Below, in pieces: positions 30,776-38,610 of a DNA stretch of 64,000 nt. Both the position numbers and the translations under genes were made by a program. This stretch comes from Nocardioides sp. NBC_00368. Its GTDB lineage: Bacteria > Actinomycetota > Actinomycetes > Propionibacteriales > Nocardioidaceae. Position 1 is the stretch's first letter. Each line of letters starts with the position of its first letter. The DNA lies in contig NZ_CP107970.1 in NCBI RefSeq assembly GCF_036090055.1, positions 3,102,501 through 3,166,500 on the forward strand. Reading direction: 5' to 3'. Under the pieces are notes generated by a model. The model had not been told where the DNA came from. It saw only the letters and a program-made list of their open reading frames with translations, and searched no databases.

Positions 30776-30991
30776 ATGACCGACAACGAAGAGCAGAAGC
30801 CCCTGCTCAAGGTCATCGACCAGAACGCCACCCCCGAGGACGTAGCCGCGATCGTGGCCGTCTTCGCGGCGATGGGGTCGGCGGGCGAGGCCCCGAAGAA
30901 GAAGGAGCGCTCCCTCTGGGCCACCCCCCAGCTGCGTACGCCGCTCCACCCCGGCCCGAACGCCTGGCGCGCCAGCGGGCTCCCTCGCTGA
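30776..30991 (+). CDS. accE: Acyl-CoA carboxylase epsilon subunit AccE
   Basis: 71 aa from ATG 30776 with AAAGGTGG upstream. Typical small epsilon subunit: PLLKVIDQNATPEDVAAIVA near the N-terminus and the conserved ending WATPQLRTPLHPGPNAWRAS. It stabilises the alpha-beta carboxylase complex. 167 bp downstream of accD, separated by two hairpins. Confidence 0.9.
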   Translation: MTDNEEQKPLLKVIDQNATPEDVAAIVAVFAAMGSAGEAPKKKERSLWATPQLRTPLHPGPNAWRASGLPR

Positions 30992-31018
30992 CGAGGATCG
31001 CAATGTCATGATCGCTGC

Positions 31019-32365
31019 GTGATCACGTTCTCTCGGCGATATCTCCTGGTCACCCTGGCTTGGCTGGTGATCCGGGGATGGGTGGTGGTCCTCTACGGCT
31101 TCCCGGCCGCAGCCGAGGGCTGGTTCGACTGGTGGGGCTTGGAGTGGGGCGTCGTGGGCGACGTCAACTACTACCGCGACAGCCTGGACGCCCTGGCTAC
31201 GGACGGGGTGGCGGGGACGCTGGTCGAGTATCCGGTACCGGCGCTGCTGCTGCTCTGGATCCCGTACGCGGCGATCGGCCTGCTCAACCTGGGCGGCGAG
31301 GCCTACATCATCGCCGTGCTCGCGATGGCGGCGCTGACCGACCTGCTCTTCATGGTGCTGCTCGTCCGCAACCGCCGCGGGACGCACCCGAGGTTCGGGA
31401 TCTCCGCCGCCGAGGCGCTGTGGTTGGCCGCCGTCCCGGCACTGGGAGCGACGGCGTACGCCCGTTTCGATCTCTTCCCCGGGATCATGGTCGGCCTGGC
31501 GGTGCTCTACGCGGCCCGGAGACCGAGGGTGGCGGCGGCGTTCGCGGCCTTCGCGACGGGCGCGAAGTACTGGCCGATCCTGGTCATTCCTGCGCTCGCG
31601 GCCAACCGCGCCGCCCGCCGCGGGGTCATCCTCACCGTGGGCGCCACCGGCATCGCGCTGGCCGGGCTGAGTCTCGTCCTCGGTGGCTGGGACCGGCTCT
31701 GGACACCGCTGAGCTACCAGAGCGAACGAGGTCTCCAGATCGAGTCGGTCTTCGCGACGCCGGCGATGTACGAGTGGGGACACGGTGGTCCGGCGAGCGG
31801 CTACGCCATCGATTACACCGAGTGGAAGGCGTACGACATCAGCGGTCCGCTGGTCGAGGCGCTGCTCCTCGCGGCGACGATCGCCTCCGTGGTCGCCGGG
31901 GCGCTCGTCATCATCTGGTGGGTGCTCGCCTGGCGCCGTCTCCCCGGCGGCGAGCGGACCGAGGAGACCATCGTGTGGCTGGTGCTGGCGACCGTGGTCG
32001 CGTTCCTGGTGACCAACAAGGTGCTCAGCCCGCAGTACATGCTCTGGCTGCTGCCCGCCGCATCCGCAGGACTGGTCCTGCTCCGCGGCCGGGCCCGCAG
32101 GCAGCTCGGCATCTGGTCGTTCGTGCTGGTCGCGGTGACGCTGCTGACCCACGAGATCTTCCCGCGGATGTACGGCTACATGCTCACCTTCAACGACATC
32201 GGCTCACCGTGGATCACCGAGGTGCTGGCCTGGCGCAACGGCCTCCTGGTGCTGCTCTTCCTCTACGCCGCCTGGCGCACTACTCGGTTGCTGGCCGCCC
32301 TCCCCGAGCGGGGGCGGCCAGCAGCCGAGGGTCAGGAGAGGCAGACCTTGGCGACGTCGTCCTGA
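31019..32365 (+). CDS. Polytopic membrane protein, glycosyltransferase 87 (DUF2029)-like
   Basis: 448 aa from GTG 31019 (CATGAT 6 nt upstream). About ten membrane helices with the GT-C layout: an acidic early loop DVNYYRDSLDALATDG, VEYPVPALLLLWIPY, AYARFDLFPGIMVGLAVLYA, FATGAKYWPILVIPALAANR and TNKVLSPQYMLWLLPAA. Family members (for example mycobacterial PimE) use polyprenyl-phosphate-linked mannose to extend lipoglycans. Specific acceptor unknown. Its end overlaps the convergent membrane-anchored protein gene by 34 bp. Confidence 0.82.
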   Translation: MITFSRRYLLVTLAWLVIRGWVVVLYGFPAAAEGWFDWWGLEWGVVGDVNYYRDSLDALATDGVAGTLVEYPVPALLLLWIPYAAIGLLNLGGEAYIIAVLAMAALTDLLFMVLLVRNRRGTHPRFGISAAEALWLAAVPALGATAYARFDLFPGIMVGLAVLYAARRPRVAAAFAAFATGAKYWPILVIPALAANRAARRGVILTVGATGIALAGLSLVLGGWDRLWTPLSYQSERGLQIESVFATPAMYEWGHGGPASGYAIDYTEWKAYDISGPLVEALLLAATIASVVAGALVIIWWVLAWRRLPGGERTEETIVWLVLATVVAFLVTNKVLSPQYMLWLLPAASAGLVLLRGRARRQLGIWSFVLVAVTLLTHEIFPRMYGYMLTFNDIGSPWITEVLAWRNGLLVLLFLYAAWRTTRLLAALPERGRPAAEGQERQTLATSS

Positions 32366-33618
32366 GCCGAGAAGATCGTGACCGGATCCTCGGCGAACAC
32401 CGGGCGGCAGGCCGCCGGGCTGAGCTCGTGCACGGTGATCCCGTCGTAGAACCCGTGCTCGGTGCAGTTCTCGTAGTTCACGTAGACGTCGCCGGGCTCG
32501 CCGTCGCGGAAGATCCGCAGGATGACGTACGCCGTGACCGGCTGCCCCGCGGCGCAGTTCTGCGGCGAGTTGGGACCGGAGCGGGCGGGCGCGTCCCGGA
32601 TCGCCTCGACGAGACCGGAGGCATCGGAGCCGTTGATCTCTCGCGAGCCGGTCAGCGAGGCCGAGGACGGCTCGTACTCGCAGATCGCGATCGAATCCGG
32701 GGCATCGCCCTCCAGCGGTGAGGTCTCCGGCGCGGTCGTGGGTCGCACCGGGTCGCCCGCGGCCAGCGGTGAGGCGGTCTCACAGCCGTAGGGGTCCTCC
32801 GGTGTCGTCCTCAGCGACGCCTTGATCTCGGCGTTCACGTCGTCGTCGCCGGGGCCGGTGAGGATCGAGGCGTACGCATCCCCGACCTGGACCCGCGTCA
32901 GCAACCAGCCCTCGTGCTCCCAGGAGCCGGACTCGAAGGTCTCACCCTTGTCGGGCTTCTGGATCAGGACGTAGGGCTGCCACAGCGCGAACGGCACCTT
33001 GCCGAACTCGGCAGGGTAGTCGCGGTCGTTCGTCTCGTTGCACGCGATCGCCGGAACCGGCTGGTTGGTGATGTTGGCGACGTAGGGAGTCCGCGGCACG
33101 GTGTCCCACTGGTCGCCCGGCTTCGCGATGCACTCGGGCAGCGCCGGCGCGTTCGCGTCGGCCCACTCCCGCGGCACCTGGAAGGCGATGTCGTAGCGGA
33201 CGGCCCAGCGCTTCCCAGCCGCGGGCTCGCCCAGGTCGGTGCGGCGCGGATCGACGTACGTGCCCTCGGGGGCCGCTTCCTGTCCCTCGAGCATCTTGGG
33301 CGCGTCGCCGGAGCTGTCCTGCTCCCCGACGCTGTCGCTCGCCGCCGTGCTCTCGTCGCTGCTTCCGTCGGGCTGCAGGTTGGCGATGACGCCGCCCAGG
33401 CCGACGACGGCCAGCACCGCGGCTGCCGCCGCCAGGATCCAGGTGGATCGGCGGCGTACGGGTGCCTTCTCCTCGGCCGTCTCCGTCTTCACGGACACCG
33501 CAGCCGGTCCGGACTCCTCAGCGTCCCCGGGGATCGCGAGCTCCCGCGGCTCGAAGCCGTCGGCGGCACGGGCCAGGGCGGCCCGGAAGGCCCGCTCCTC
33601 GCGCTCGAAGTCACTCAT
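32332..33618 (-). CDS. Membrane-anchored extracytoplasmic protein, sigma-factor partner
   Basis: 428 aa from ATG 33618, overlapping the sigma factor stop (ATGAGTGA). Cytosolic N-terminal ~55 residues (SDFEREERAFRAALARAADG), one membrane helix (STWILAAAAAVLAVVGLGGV), then a large external domain rich in Trp, Cys pairs and acidic residues. Its position and topology suggest a regulator of the SigE-family sigma factor, although no anti-sigma zinc motif (HxxxCxxC) is seen. The external domain is not recognised. Six cysteines could form disulfides. Confidence 0.8.
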   Translation of the reverse strand: MSDFEREERAFRAALARAADGFEPRELAIPGDAEESGPAAVSVKTETAEEKAPVRRRSTWILAAAAAVLAVVGLGGVIANLQPDGSSDESTAASDSVGEQDSSGDAPKMLEGQEAAPEGTYVDPRRTDLGEPAAGKRWAVRYDIAFQVPREWADANAPALPECIAKPGDQWDTVPRTPYVANITNQPVPAIACNETNDRDYPAEFGKVPFALWQPYVLIQKPDKGETFESGSWEHEGWLLTRVQVGDAYASILTGPGDDDVNAEIKASLRTTPEDPYGCETASPLAAGDPVRPTTAPETSPLEGDAPDSIAICEYEPSSASLTGSREINGSDASGLVEAIRDAPARSGPNSPQNCAAGQPVTAYVILRIFRDGEPGDVYVNYENCTEHGFYDGITVHELSPAACRPVFAEDPVTIFSAQDDVAKVCLS

Positions 33619-34120
33619 TGTCAACCCCCTCGTTCAAACGTTCCCTCAGCTTGGCCAGCGCCCGGTGCACATGTGAGCGGGCGGTCGCCTCGGCGCAGTC
33701 GAGCACCGTCGCGATCTGTGCGAACGACAGGTCCTCGTAGAAGCGGAGCACCACGGCCGCTCGTTGGTTCGACGGCAGCGTCTGCACCAGAGCCCACGCC
33801 TCGTCCGCGTCGCGTTCCTCGGGGCCGGGCTCATGCTTGGTGGTCATCGGCTCGACGTCCTCGACCAGCACCAGACGGCGCCGCTTGCGCCATCCGCTGA
33901 TCGACCCGTTGACGATGCTCCTCTTCACGTACGCCTCCGCCGTCCCGGACGCCGCCAGCGACTCCCACCGCGGCAGCGCTCGGGTGAGGGCGTCCTGCAC
34001 CAGGTCAGGAGCGTCGGAGTTGTTGCCGGTCACCAGGTAGGCGAACCGCTGCAGCGCAGGACCCCGCGAGGCCACCCAGGCGCCGAAATCCGGCTCTGTC
34101 TCCTCATGGTCGGCATCCAC
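33611..34120 (-). CDS. SigE-family ECF RNA polymerase sigma factor
   Basis: 169 aa from GTG 34120 with AGAGGAGGTG upstream; earlier GTGs in frame are possible. Sigma region 2: GPALQRFAYLVTGNNSDAPD, LVQDALTRALPRWESL, EAYVKRSIVNGSISGWRKRR; region 4: LPSNQRAAVVLRFYEDLSFA, QIATVLDCAEATARSHVHRA. The length and the 'GWRKRR' segment fit the actinobacterial SigE/Sig40 group. Co-translated with the membrane-anchored partner gene. Confidence 0.93.
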   Translation of the reverse strand: MDADHEETEPDFGAWVASRGPALQRFAYLVTGNNSDAPDLVQDALTRALPRWESLAASGTAEAYVKRSIVNGSISGWRKRRRLVLVEDVEPMTTKHEPGPEERDADEAWALVQTLPSNQRAAVVLRFYEDLSFAQIATVLDCAEATARSHVHRALAKLRERLNEGVDNE

Positions 34121-34218
34121 AGACACCTCCTCTGGCACGTTCACACCCCTCCTACGCGAAGTCTGTCGTGTTCGTTGCGTGTAGCCAGGAATTGAGTTGC
34201 TCCAGCACGTCCCGGTCC

Positions 34219-34224
34219 TATGGT
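34219..34224 (+). promoter_or_regulatory. -10 element of leaderless DUF885 gene
   Basis: TATGGT, 7 nt before GTG 34232. Confidence 0.55.
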
Positions 34225-34231
34225 TGGCCGG

Positions 34232-35911
34232 GTGACCCGTGAAGTAGACGCCCGCACCGACCGCTATGTCGAGGAGCTCTGCGCCCTCGACCCGCTGACC
34301 GCGACCTACGTCGGTGTCGCCGGCCACGACGCGGAGCTACCCGACCTGTCTCCCGACGGCATGCAGGCGGTGGAGGAGCTCAACCGGACGGCCTATGCCG
34401 ACGTGGCGGCGATCAAGCCGGTCGACGAACGTGAGCAGGTGGCCAAGGAGGCGTTCCTGGAACGGGTCGGGCTCGACATCGAGTTCGCCGAGGCGCAGCT
34501 GGACCGGAAGTTCGTCTCCGTCATCTCCAGCGGCATTCACAACCTTCGCGAGGTCTTCGACCTGATGCCGACCGACACCGAGGACGACTGGGCCGCGATC
34601 GGGTCCCGGCTGGCCGGGATGCCCGACGCGGTCGCCGGCTACACCGCGACGCTGCGCGAGGAGGCCGCGGCCGGTCGGGTCTCGGCGACGGCCCAGTACG
34701 CGAAGGTCGCCGACCAGATCCTGGGCTGGACCGGTCAGAAGGGCGCCGGTGACTTCTTCAGCGGCCTGGTCGCGCGAGCCCCCGGGACCACGCCCGCGTC
34801 GCTGCGCGCCGAGCTCGAGGCGTCGGCCGCGAAGGCCAACGAGGCGTTCGTCGAGTTCGGTCGGTTCATGGCCGACGACCTGGTACCCAACGGGCTGCCG
34901 AAGGAGGCCGTCGGGCGCGACCACTACCAGCTCGCCTCGCGACGCTACCTCGGTGCCGAGATCGATCTGGAGGAGACGTACGCCTGGGGCTGGGAGGAGC
35001 TCAAGCGGCTCGCCGACGACATGGAGGCCACCGCCGACCGGATCCTGCCGGGATCGAGCGTCACCGAGGCGGCGGCCCATCTCGACAACGACCCCGCACG
35101 GCAGCTGACCTCGACCGACGCGCTCAAGTCGTGGATGCAGAACAAGGCCGACGAGGCGATCGCGGAGCTGGCCGACGTGCACTTCGACATCCCCGAGCCG
35201 GTGCGGCGGATCGAGTGCATGATCGCCCCGACCTCCGACGGCGGGATCTACTACACCGGCCCCTCCGAGGACTTCTCCCGGCCCGGCCGGATGTGGTGGT
35301 CGGTGCCCGAGTCGGTCACCTCGTTCGGCACCTGGCGGGAGCTGACCACCGTCTACCACGAGGGCGTGCCCGGCCATCACCTCCAGGTCGCCCAGACCGC
35401 CTACCGGGCCGAGCTGCTCAACCGCTGGCAGCGGCTGATGTGCTGGGTCTCCGGCCACGGTGAGGGTTGGGCGCTCTACGCCGAGCGCCTCATGGACGAT
35501 CTCGGCTACCTCGACGACCCCGGGGACCGCCTCGGCATGCTCGACGGCCAGTCCTTCCGGGCCGCGCGGGTCATCATCGACATCGGCATGCATCTGGAGC
35601 TGACGATCCCCGAGGACAACCCCTTCGGCTTCCACCCCGGCGAGGTGTGGAACCCCGAGCTCGGCCGCGAGTTCATCGGCCAGCACTGCCTGATGGAGGA
35701 CGCCTTCCTCGACTTCGAGGTCGCCCGCTACCTCGGCTGGCCGGGCCAGGCCCCGTCCTACAAGGTCGGCGAGCGGATCTGGCTCCAGGCCCGGGAGGAT
35801 GCTCGTGGGCGTGCCGGGGCCGCTTTCGACATGAAGGCCTTCCATCGTGCCGCGCTCGATCTCGGGTCGCTCGGGCTCGATCCGCTGCGTGCTGCTCTTG
35901 GGCGGTTGTAG
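34232..35911 (+). CDS. DUF885 family protein, putative zinc peptidase
   Basis: 559 aa from GTG 34232, chosen over ATG 34220 because TATGGT lies 7 nt upstream and ATG 34220 sits inside that hexamer. Family signature: TTVYHEGVPGHHLQVAQ (HEGxPGHH, a metal-site variant of HExxH) with the downstream CWVSGHGEGWALYAERLM giving the third ligand Glu. Also GRMWWSVPESVTSFGTW and EVARYLGWPGQAPSYKVGERIW. Cytosolic, no signal peptide. DUF885 proteins are related to M3-like metallopeptidases, but a substrate is not established. Confidence 0.87.
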   Translation: MTREVDARTDRYVEELCALDPLTATYVGVAGHDAELPDLSPDGMQAVEELNRTAYADVAAIKPVDEREQVAKEAFLERVGLDIEFAEAQLDRKFVSVISSGIHNLREVFDLMPTDTEDDWAAIGSRLAGMPDAVAGYTATLREEAAAGRVSATAQYAKVADQILGWTGQKGAGDFFSGLVARAPGTTPASLRAELEASAAKANEAFVEFGRFMADDLVPNGLPKEAVGRDHYQLASRRYLGAEIDLEETYAWGWEELKRLADDMEATADRILPGSSVTEAAAHLDNDPARQLTSTDALKSWMQNKADEAIAELADVHFDIPEPVRRIECMIAPTSDGGIYYTGPSEDFSRPGRMWWSVPESVTSFGTWRELTTVYHEGVPGHHLQVAQTAYRAELLNRWQRLMCWVSGHGEGWALYAERLMDDLGYLDDPGDRLGMLDGQSFRAARVIIDIGMHLELTIPEDNPFGFHPGEVWNPELGREFIGQHCLMEDAFLDFEVARYLGWPGQAPSYKVGERIWLQAREDARGRAGAAFDMKAFHRAALDLGSLGLDPLRAALGRL

Positions 35912-35991
35912 CCCGGTTGGTCAGGGGCATTTGGGTCGTTACGCGGGGCGCCGTTTTCGGTGTGAGCAGTGTTCCGCGGGGCTGGCCTGGG

Positions 35992-36121
35992 CCGCCGACC
36001 CTGTCCTCGAGTGTTTCTCGACCCGCCCCGGAGTCAAGGACGGCCTGCGGCCGCCGGCTTCGCCGGCCGCTTGCGCGGTCCTTGACACCGGACCACGTCG
36101 AGAAAGATTTGGCTGGCTATC
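35992..36121 (+). repeat. Left arm of a large inverted repeat
   Basis: The ~130-bp arm runs from GCCGACCCTGTC to GATTTGGCTGGCTATC. Inside it is a strong hairpin: GTCAAGGAC (36033-36041) pairs with GTCCTTGAC (36078-36086), with an inner GCCGGCTTCGCCGGC stem. Its reverse complement occurs at 36359-36491 with long identical blocks. Confidence 0.82.
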
Positions 36122-36182
36122 AGGGGCGGCGGCCCCAGTGTGGCCGCGGGACAGTCACTCCTCGGAAGGCGGACGCACCACG

Positions 36183-36301
36183 GTGAACGAAAATTCATTC
36201 CCCCAGAACAAGTAGACGCTCCGCCGGTGAAAGAAAAGTTTCTTTCACGCACCGAGGCACCCCCGGGCGGCGGCAACCGTAGTGAACGAAAATTCGTTCA
36301 C
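36183..36301. repeat. Three related short palindromes in the centre of the inverted repeat
   Basis: P1 36183-36202 (GTGAACGAA-AA-TTCATTCCC, imperfect), P2 36227-36248 (GTGAAAGAAA-AG-TTTCTTTCAC), P3 36282-36301 (GTGAACGAA-AA-TTCGTTCAC). Start-to-start distances are 44 and 55 bp. AT-rich islands in GC-rich DNA. Confidence 0.82.
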
Positions 36302-36358
36302 CCCAGATCCCAGCCCCCGCCCAACCCGCATCGCCGCGCCAAACCCCTGCCGCCGACC

Positions 36359-36491
36359 CGATAGCCAGCCAAATCTTTTCTCAGCGACGGCCGGTGTCAA
36401 GGATCGCCGCAGGCGACCGGCGAAGCCGGCGGCCGCAGGCCGTCCTTTACTCCGGACGCCGCTGAGAACACCCTCCCCGAAAGGGTCGGCG
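36359..36491 (-). repeat. Right arm of the large inverted repeat
   Basis: Begins GATAGCCAGCCAAATC and ends AAGGGTCGGC; it is the reverse complement of 35992-36121 with a few substitutions and small gaps, including the same nested hairpin (GTCAAGGAT ... GTCCTTTAC). Confidence 0.82.
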
Positions 36492-36541
36492 GCAAACACC
36501 CACCACAAGACACAGACACCGATGCGCGCCGAAAGAAGGCT

Positions 36542-37546
36542 CTAGCTCCGCCGAGTCAACACCCGCTGCGCCACCACGAACACCAGCACCAACACCCCGA
36601 TCGTGATCCGCGTCCACCACGACGACAGCGTGCCGTCGAACGAGATGAACGTCTGGATCGTGCCCAGCACGAGCACTCCGAGCAGCGACCCGATCACCAA
36701 CCCACGGCCGCCGGTGAGCAGCGTGCCGCCGATGACCACGGCGGCGATCGCGTCCAGCTCCATCCCGACCGCGTGCAGCGAGTAGCCCGAGAGCGTGTAG
36801 AGCGCGAACAGGAGGCCGCCGAGCGCAGCACACAGCCCGCTGATCGCGTACACCCCGACCTTGGTCGCCGCGACCGGCAACCCCATCAGCAGTGCCGACG
36901 GCTCGCTGCCGCCGAGCGCGTACACGGTGCGGCCGAAGCGGGTCGAGGAGAGGACGTACGCAGCAACCGCGACGATCACGAGCGCGAAGACCGCGGTCCA
37001 CCCGAGGTAGTAGCCACCCGGCAGGCTGATCGAGCCGAACGCGATGGCCGAGAAGGTCTCGTCCTTGATCGGGATCGAGTCGACGCTGATCAGGTAGCAG
37101 AGCCCGCGGGCGAGGAACATGCCCGCCAGGGTCGCGATGAACGGCTGGATGTCGAAGTAGTGGATCAGCAGCCCCATCGCGGTGCCGAGCACGGTGCCGG
37201 CCAGGAGCACGACGGCGATCACCGCCACCACCGGCCAGCCCAGCTCGAGCGTCCTGGCTGCGATCAGCGTCGAGAGGGCCACGTTGGAGCCGACCGAGAG
37301 GTCGATCCCGCCGGTGAGGATCACGAACGTCATGCCCACCGCGAGCACGATCAGGAACGCGTTGTCGAGCAGCAGCGTCAGGAAGACCTGCGGGTCGGCG
37401 AACCCCTCGTAGCGGAGCCCACCGACACCGAACATGCCGATGAACAGGGCGAACGTGCCGAGCACGGGAAGGTAGCGCCGCGGCGGGCTGAATCGTGCGA
37501 TCCGGGCGAGGAGCCCGGGTTCGATCTCGGACACCTGGACACTCAT
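36542..37546 (-). CDS. Sugar ABC transporter permease (RbsC family, YjfF-like)
   Basis: 334 aa from ATG 37546, overlapping the preceding permease stop (ATGA). Eight to ten hydrophobic helices with RbsC-family signatures: VLAVGMTFVILTGGIDLSVG, YFDIQPFIATLAGMFLARGL and VVIGGTLLTGGRGLVIGSLLG. Last gene of a ytfQ-ytfR-ytfT-yjfF-ordered operon; the E. coli counterpart imports galactofuranose. The 593-aa open frame upstream is antiphase to the neighbouring permease and not coding. Confidence 0.9.
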   Translation of the reverse strand: MSVQVSEIEPGLLARIARFSPPRRYLPVLGTFALFIGMFGVGGLRYEGFADPQVFLTLLLDNAFLIVLAVGMTFVILTGGIDLSVGSNVALSTLIAARTLELGWPVVAVIAVVLLAGTVLGTAMGLLIHYFDIQPFIATLAGMFLARGLCYLISVDSIPIKDETFSAIAFGSISLPGGYYLGWTAVFALVIVAVAAYVLSSTRFGRTVYALGGSEPSALLMGLPVAATKVGVYAISGLCAALGGLLFALYTLSGYSLHAVGMELDAIAAVVIGGTLLTGGRGLVIGSLLGVLVLGTIQTFISFDGTLSSWWTRITIGVLVLVFVVAQRVLTRRS

Positions 37547-38610
37547 GCGACCGCCTCCTCGCGGCTCGGGCCGGTCGGCGTACGGTCGCCGCGCCGTTGC
37601 AGCACCGCTCGCGCCTTCGGCGACTGCAGCAGGCACACGAGCACGACCACCAGCGCCTTGAACAGGTAGTTGGCCTCGGCCGGGATGCCGATGTTGGGGA
37701 TGGTCCGGGTGAGGGTGGCGATCAGCATCGCCCCGACCAGGGTTCCGGTCAGCGAGAAGCGGCCACCGGCCAGTGACGTACCGCCGATGACGACGGCCAG
37801 GATCGCGTCGAGCTCGATCCACAGCCCGAGGCTGTTGGCGTTCACCGAGTGGGTGTTGGCGGCGATGATCAGGCCGGCGGTGCCGGCGCACAGCGCCGCG
37901 AAGACGTAGACGGTCCAGATGATCGTGCGGGACCGCACCCCCGCCAGTCGGCTCGCCTCGGGATTGATCCCGACCGACTCGATGAGCAGGCCGAGTGCGG
38001 TGCGGCGTACGACGATCTGGGTGGCGGCGAAGACCCCGAGCGCGATCAGCGCGGCCACCGGGAGAGTGAGGAGGTGGCCCGAGGCCAGGGCGGCGAAGGT
38101 GTCGTTGTTGACCGTGGTGATCTGGCCACCGGTCACCAGCATCGCGATCCCGCGGCCGGCGACCATCAGGACGAGCGTGGCGATGATCGGCTGGATGCCG
38201 ATCACCGAGACCAGGAAGCCGTTCCACAGTCCCAGCGCGACGGAGACCGCGAGCGCCATGGTGATCGCCACGACCGCCGTGCCCGCAGCGCCGTCGACCG
38301 GGCTCTTGACGATGTAGACGCACGCGACCGCGCCCGCGATCGCCGCCACCGCTCCGACCGAGAGGTCGATCCCGCGGGTCGCGATGACCAGGGTCATCCC
38401 GACGGCCACCAGCAGCACCGGAGCGCCGTTGCGGACGATGTCGATCAGGCTGCCGAAGAGGTGACCGTCCTGGATGCGTACGTTGAAGAACGTCGGTGTC
38501 GCGATCAGGTTGACCACCAACAGCGCAGCGAGCGCGGCCAGCGGCCAGAAGAGGTGGTGGGCCATCACGCGGGCCCGGAGGGCCTTGCCCGTTCTGACGG
38601 TCTCAGGCAT
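37543..38610 (-). CDS. Sugar ABC transporter permease (RbsC family, YtfT-like)
   Basis: 355 aa. Multi-helix permease with VLLVAVGMTLVIATRGIDLS, VSVIGIQPIIATLVLMVAGR, AVVIGGTSLAGGRFSLTGTL and the YtfT-like TRTIPNIGIPAEANYLFKAL. Overlaps the ATPase gene stop by 8 nt. Pairs with the second permease to form a heterodimeric channel. Confidence 0.9.
   Translation of the reverse strand: MPETVRTGKALRARVMAHHLFWPLAALAALLVVNLIATPTFFNVRIQDGHLFGSLIDIVRNGAPVLLVAVGMTLVIATRGIDLSVGAVAAIAGAVACVYIVKSPVDGAAGTAVVAITMALAVSVALGLWNGFLVSVIGIQPIIATLVLMVAGRGIAMLVTGGQITTVNNDTFAALASGHLLTLPVAALIALGVFAATQIVVRRTALGLLIESVGINPEASRLAGVRSRTIIWTVYVFAALCAGTAGLIIAANTHSVNANSLGLWIELDAILAVVIGGTSLAGGRFSLTGTLVGAMLIATLTRTIPNIGIPAEANYLFKALVVVLVCLLQSPKARAVLQRRGDRTPTGPSREEAVA

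Larger units (their letters stand above)
35912..36541. other. 630-bp convergent intergenic region without a convincing gene
   Basis: Lies between the DUF885 gene and the sugar permease gene, both ending here. Short frames exist but translate the repeats. The content is a large inverted repeat (arms 35992-36121 and 36359-36491) around a 237-bp centre with three related palindromes. Confidence 0.75.

Noticed and set aside
36140..36364. Small open frames inside the inverted-repeat region (74-87 aa)
   Set aside because: They translate the repeats and palindromes, have no family resemblance and no ribosome site.
36542..38323. 593-aa frame extending the YjfF-like permease upstream
   Set aside because: The extension is an alternate frame of the YtfT-like permease gene; ATG 37546 gives a normal-length family member.
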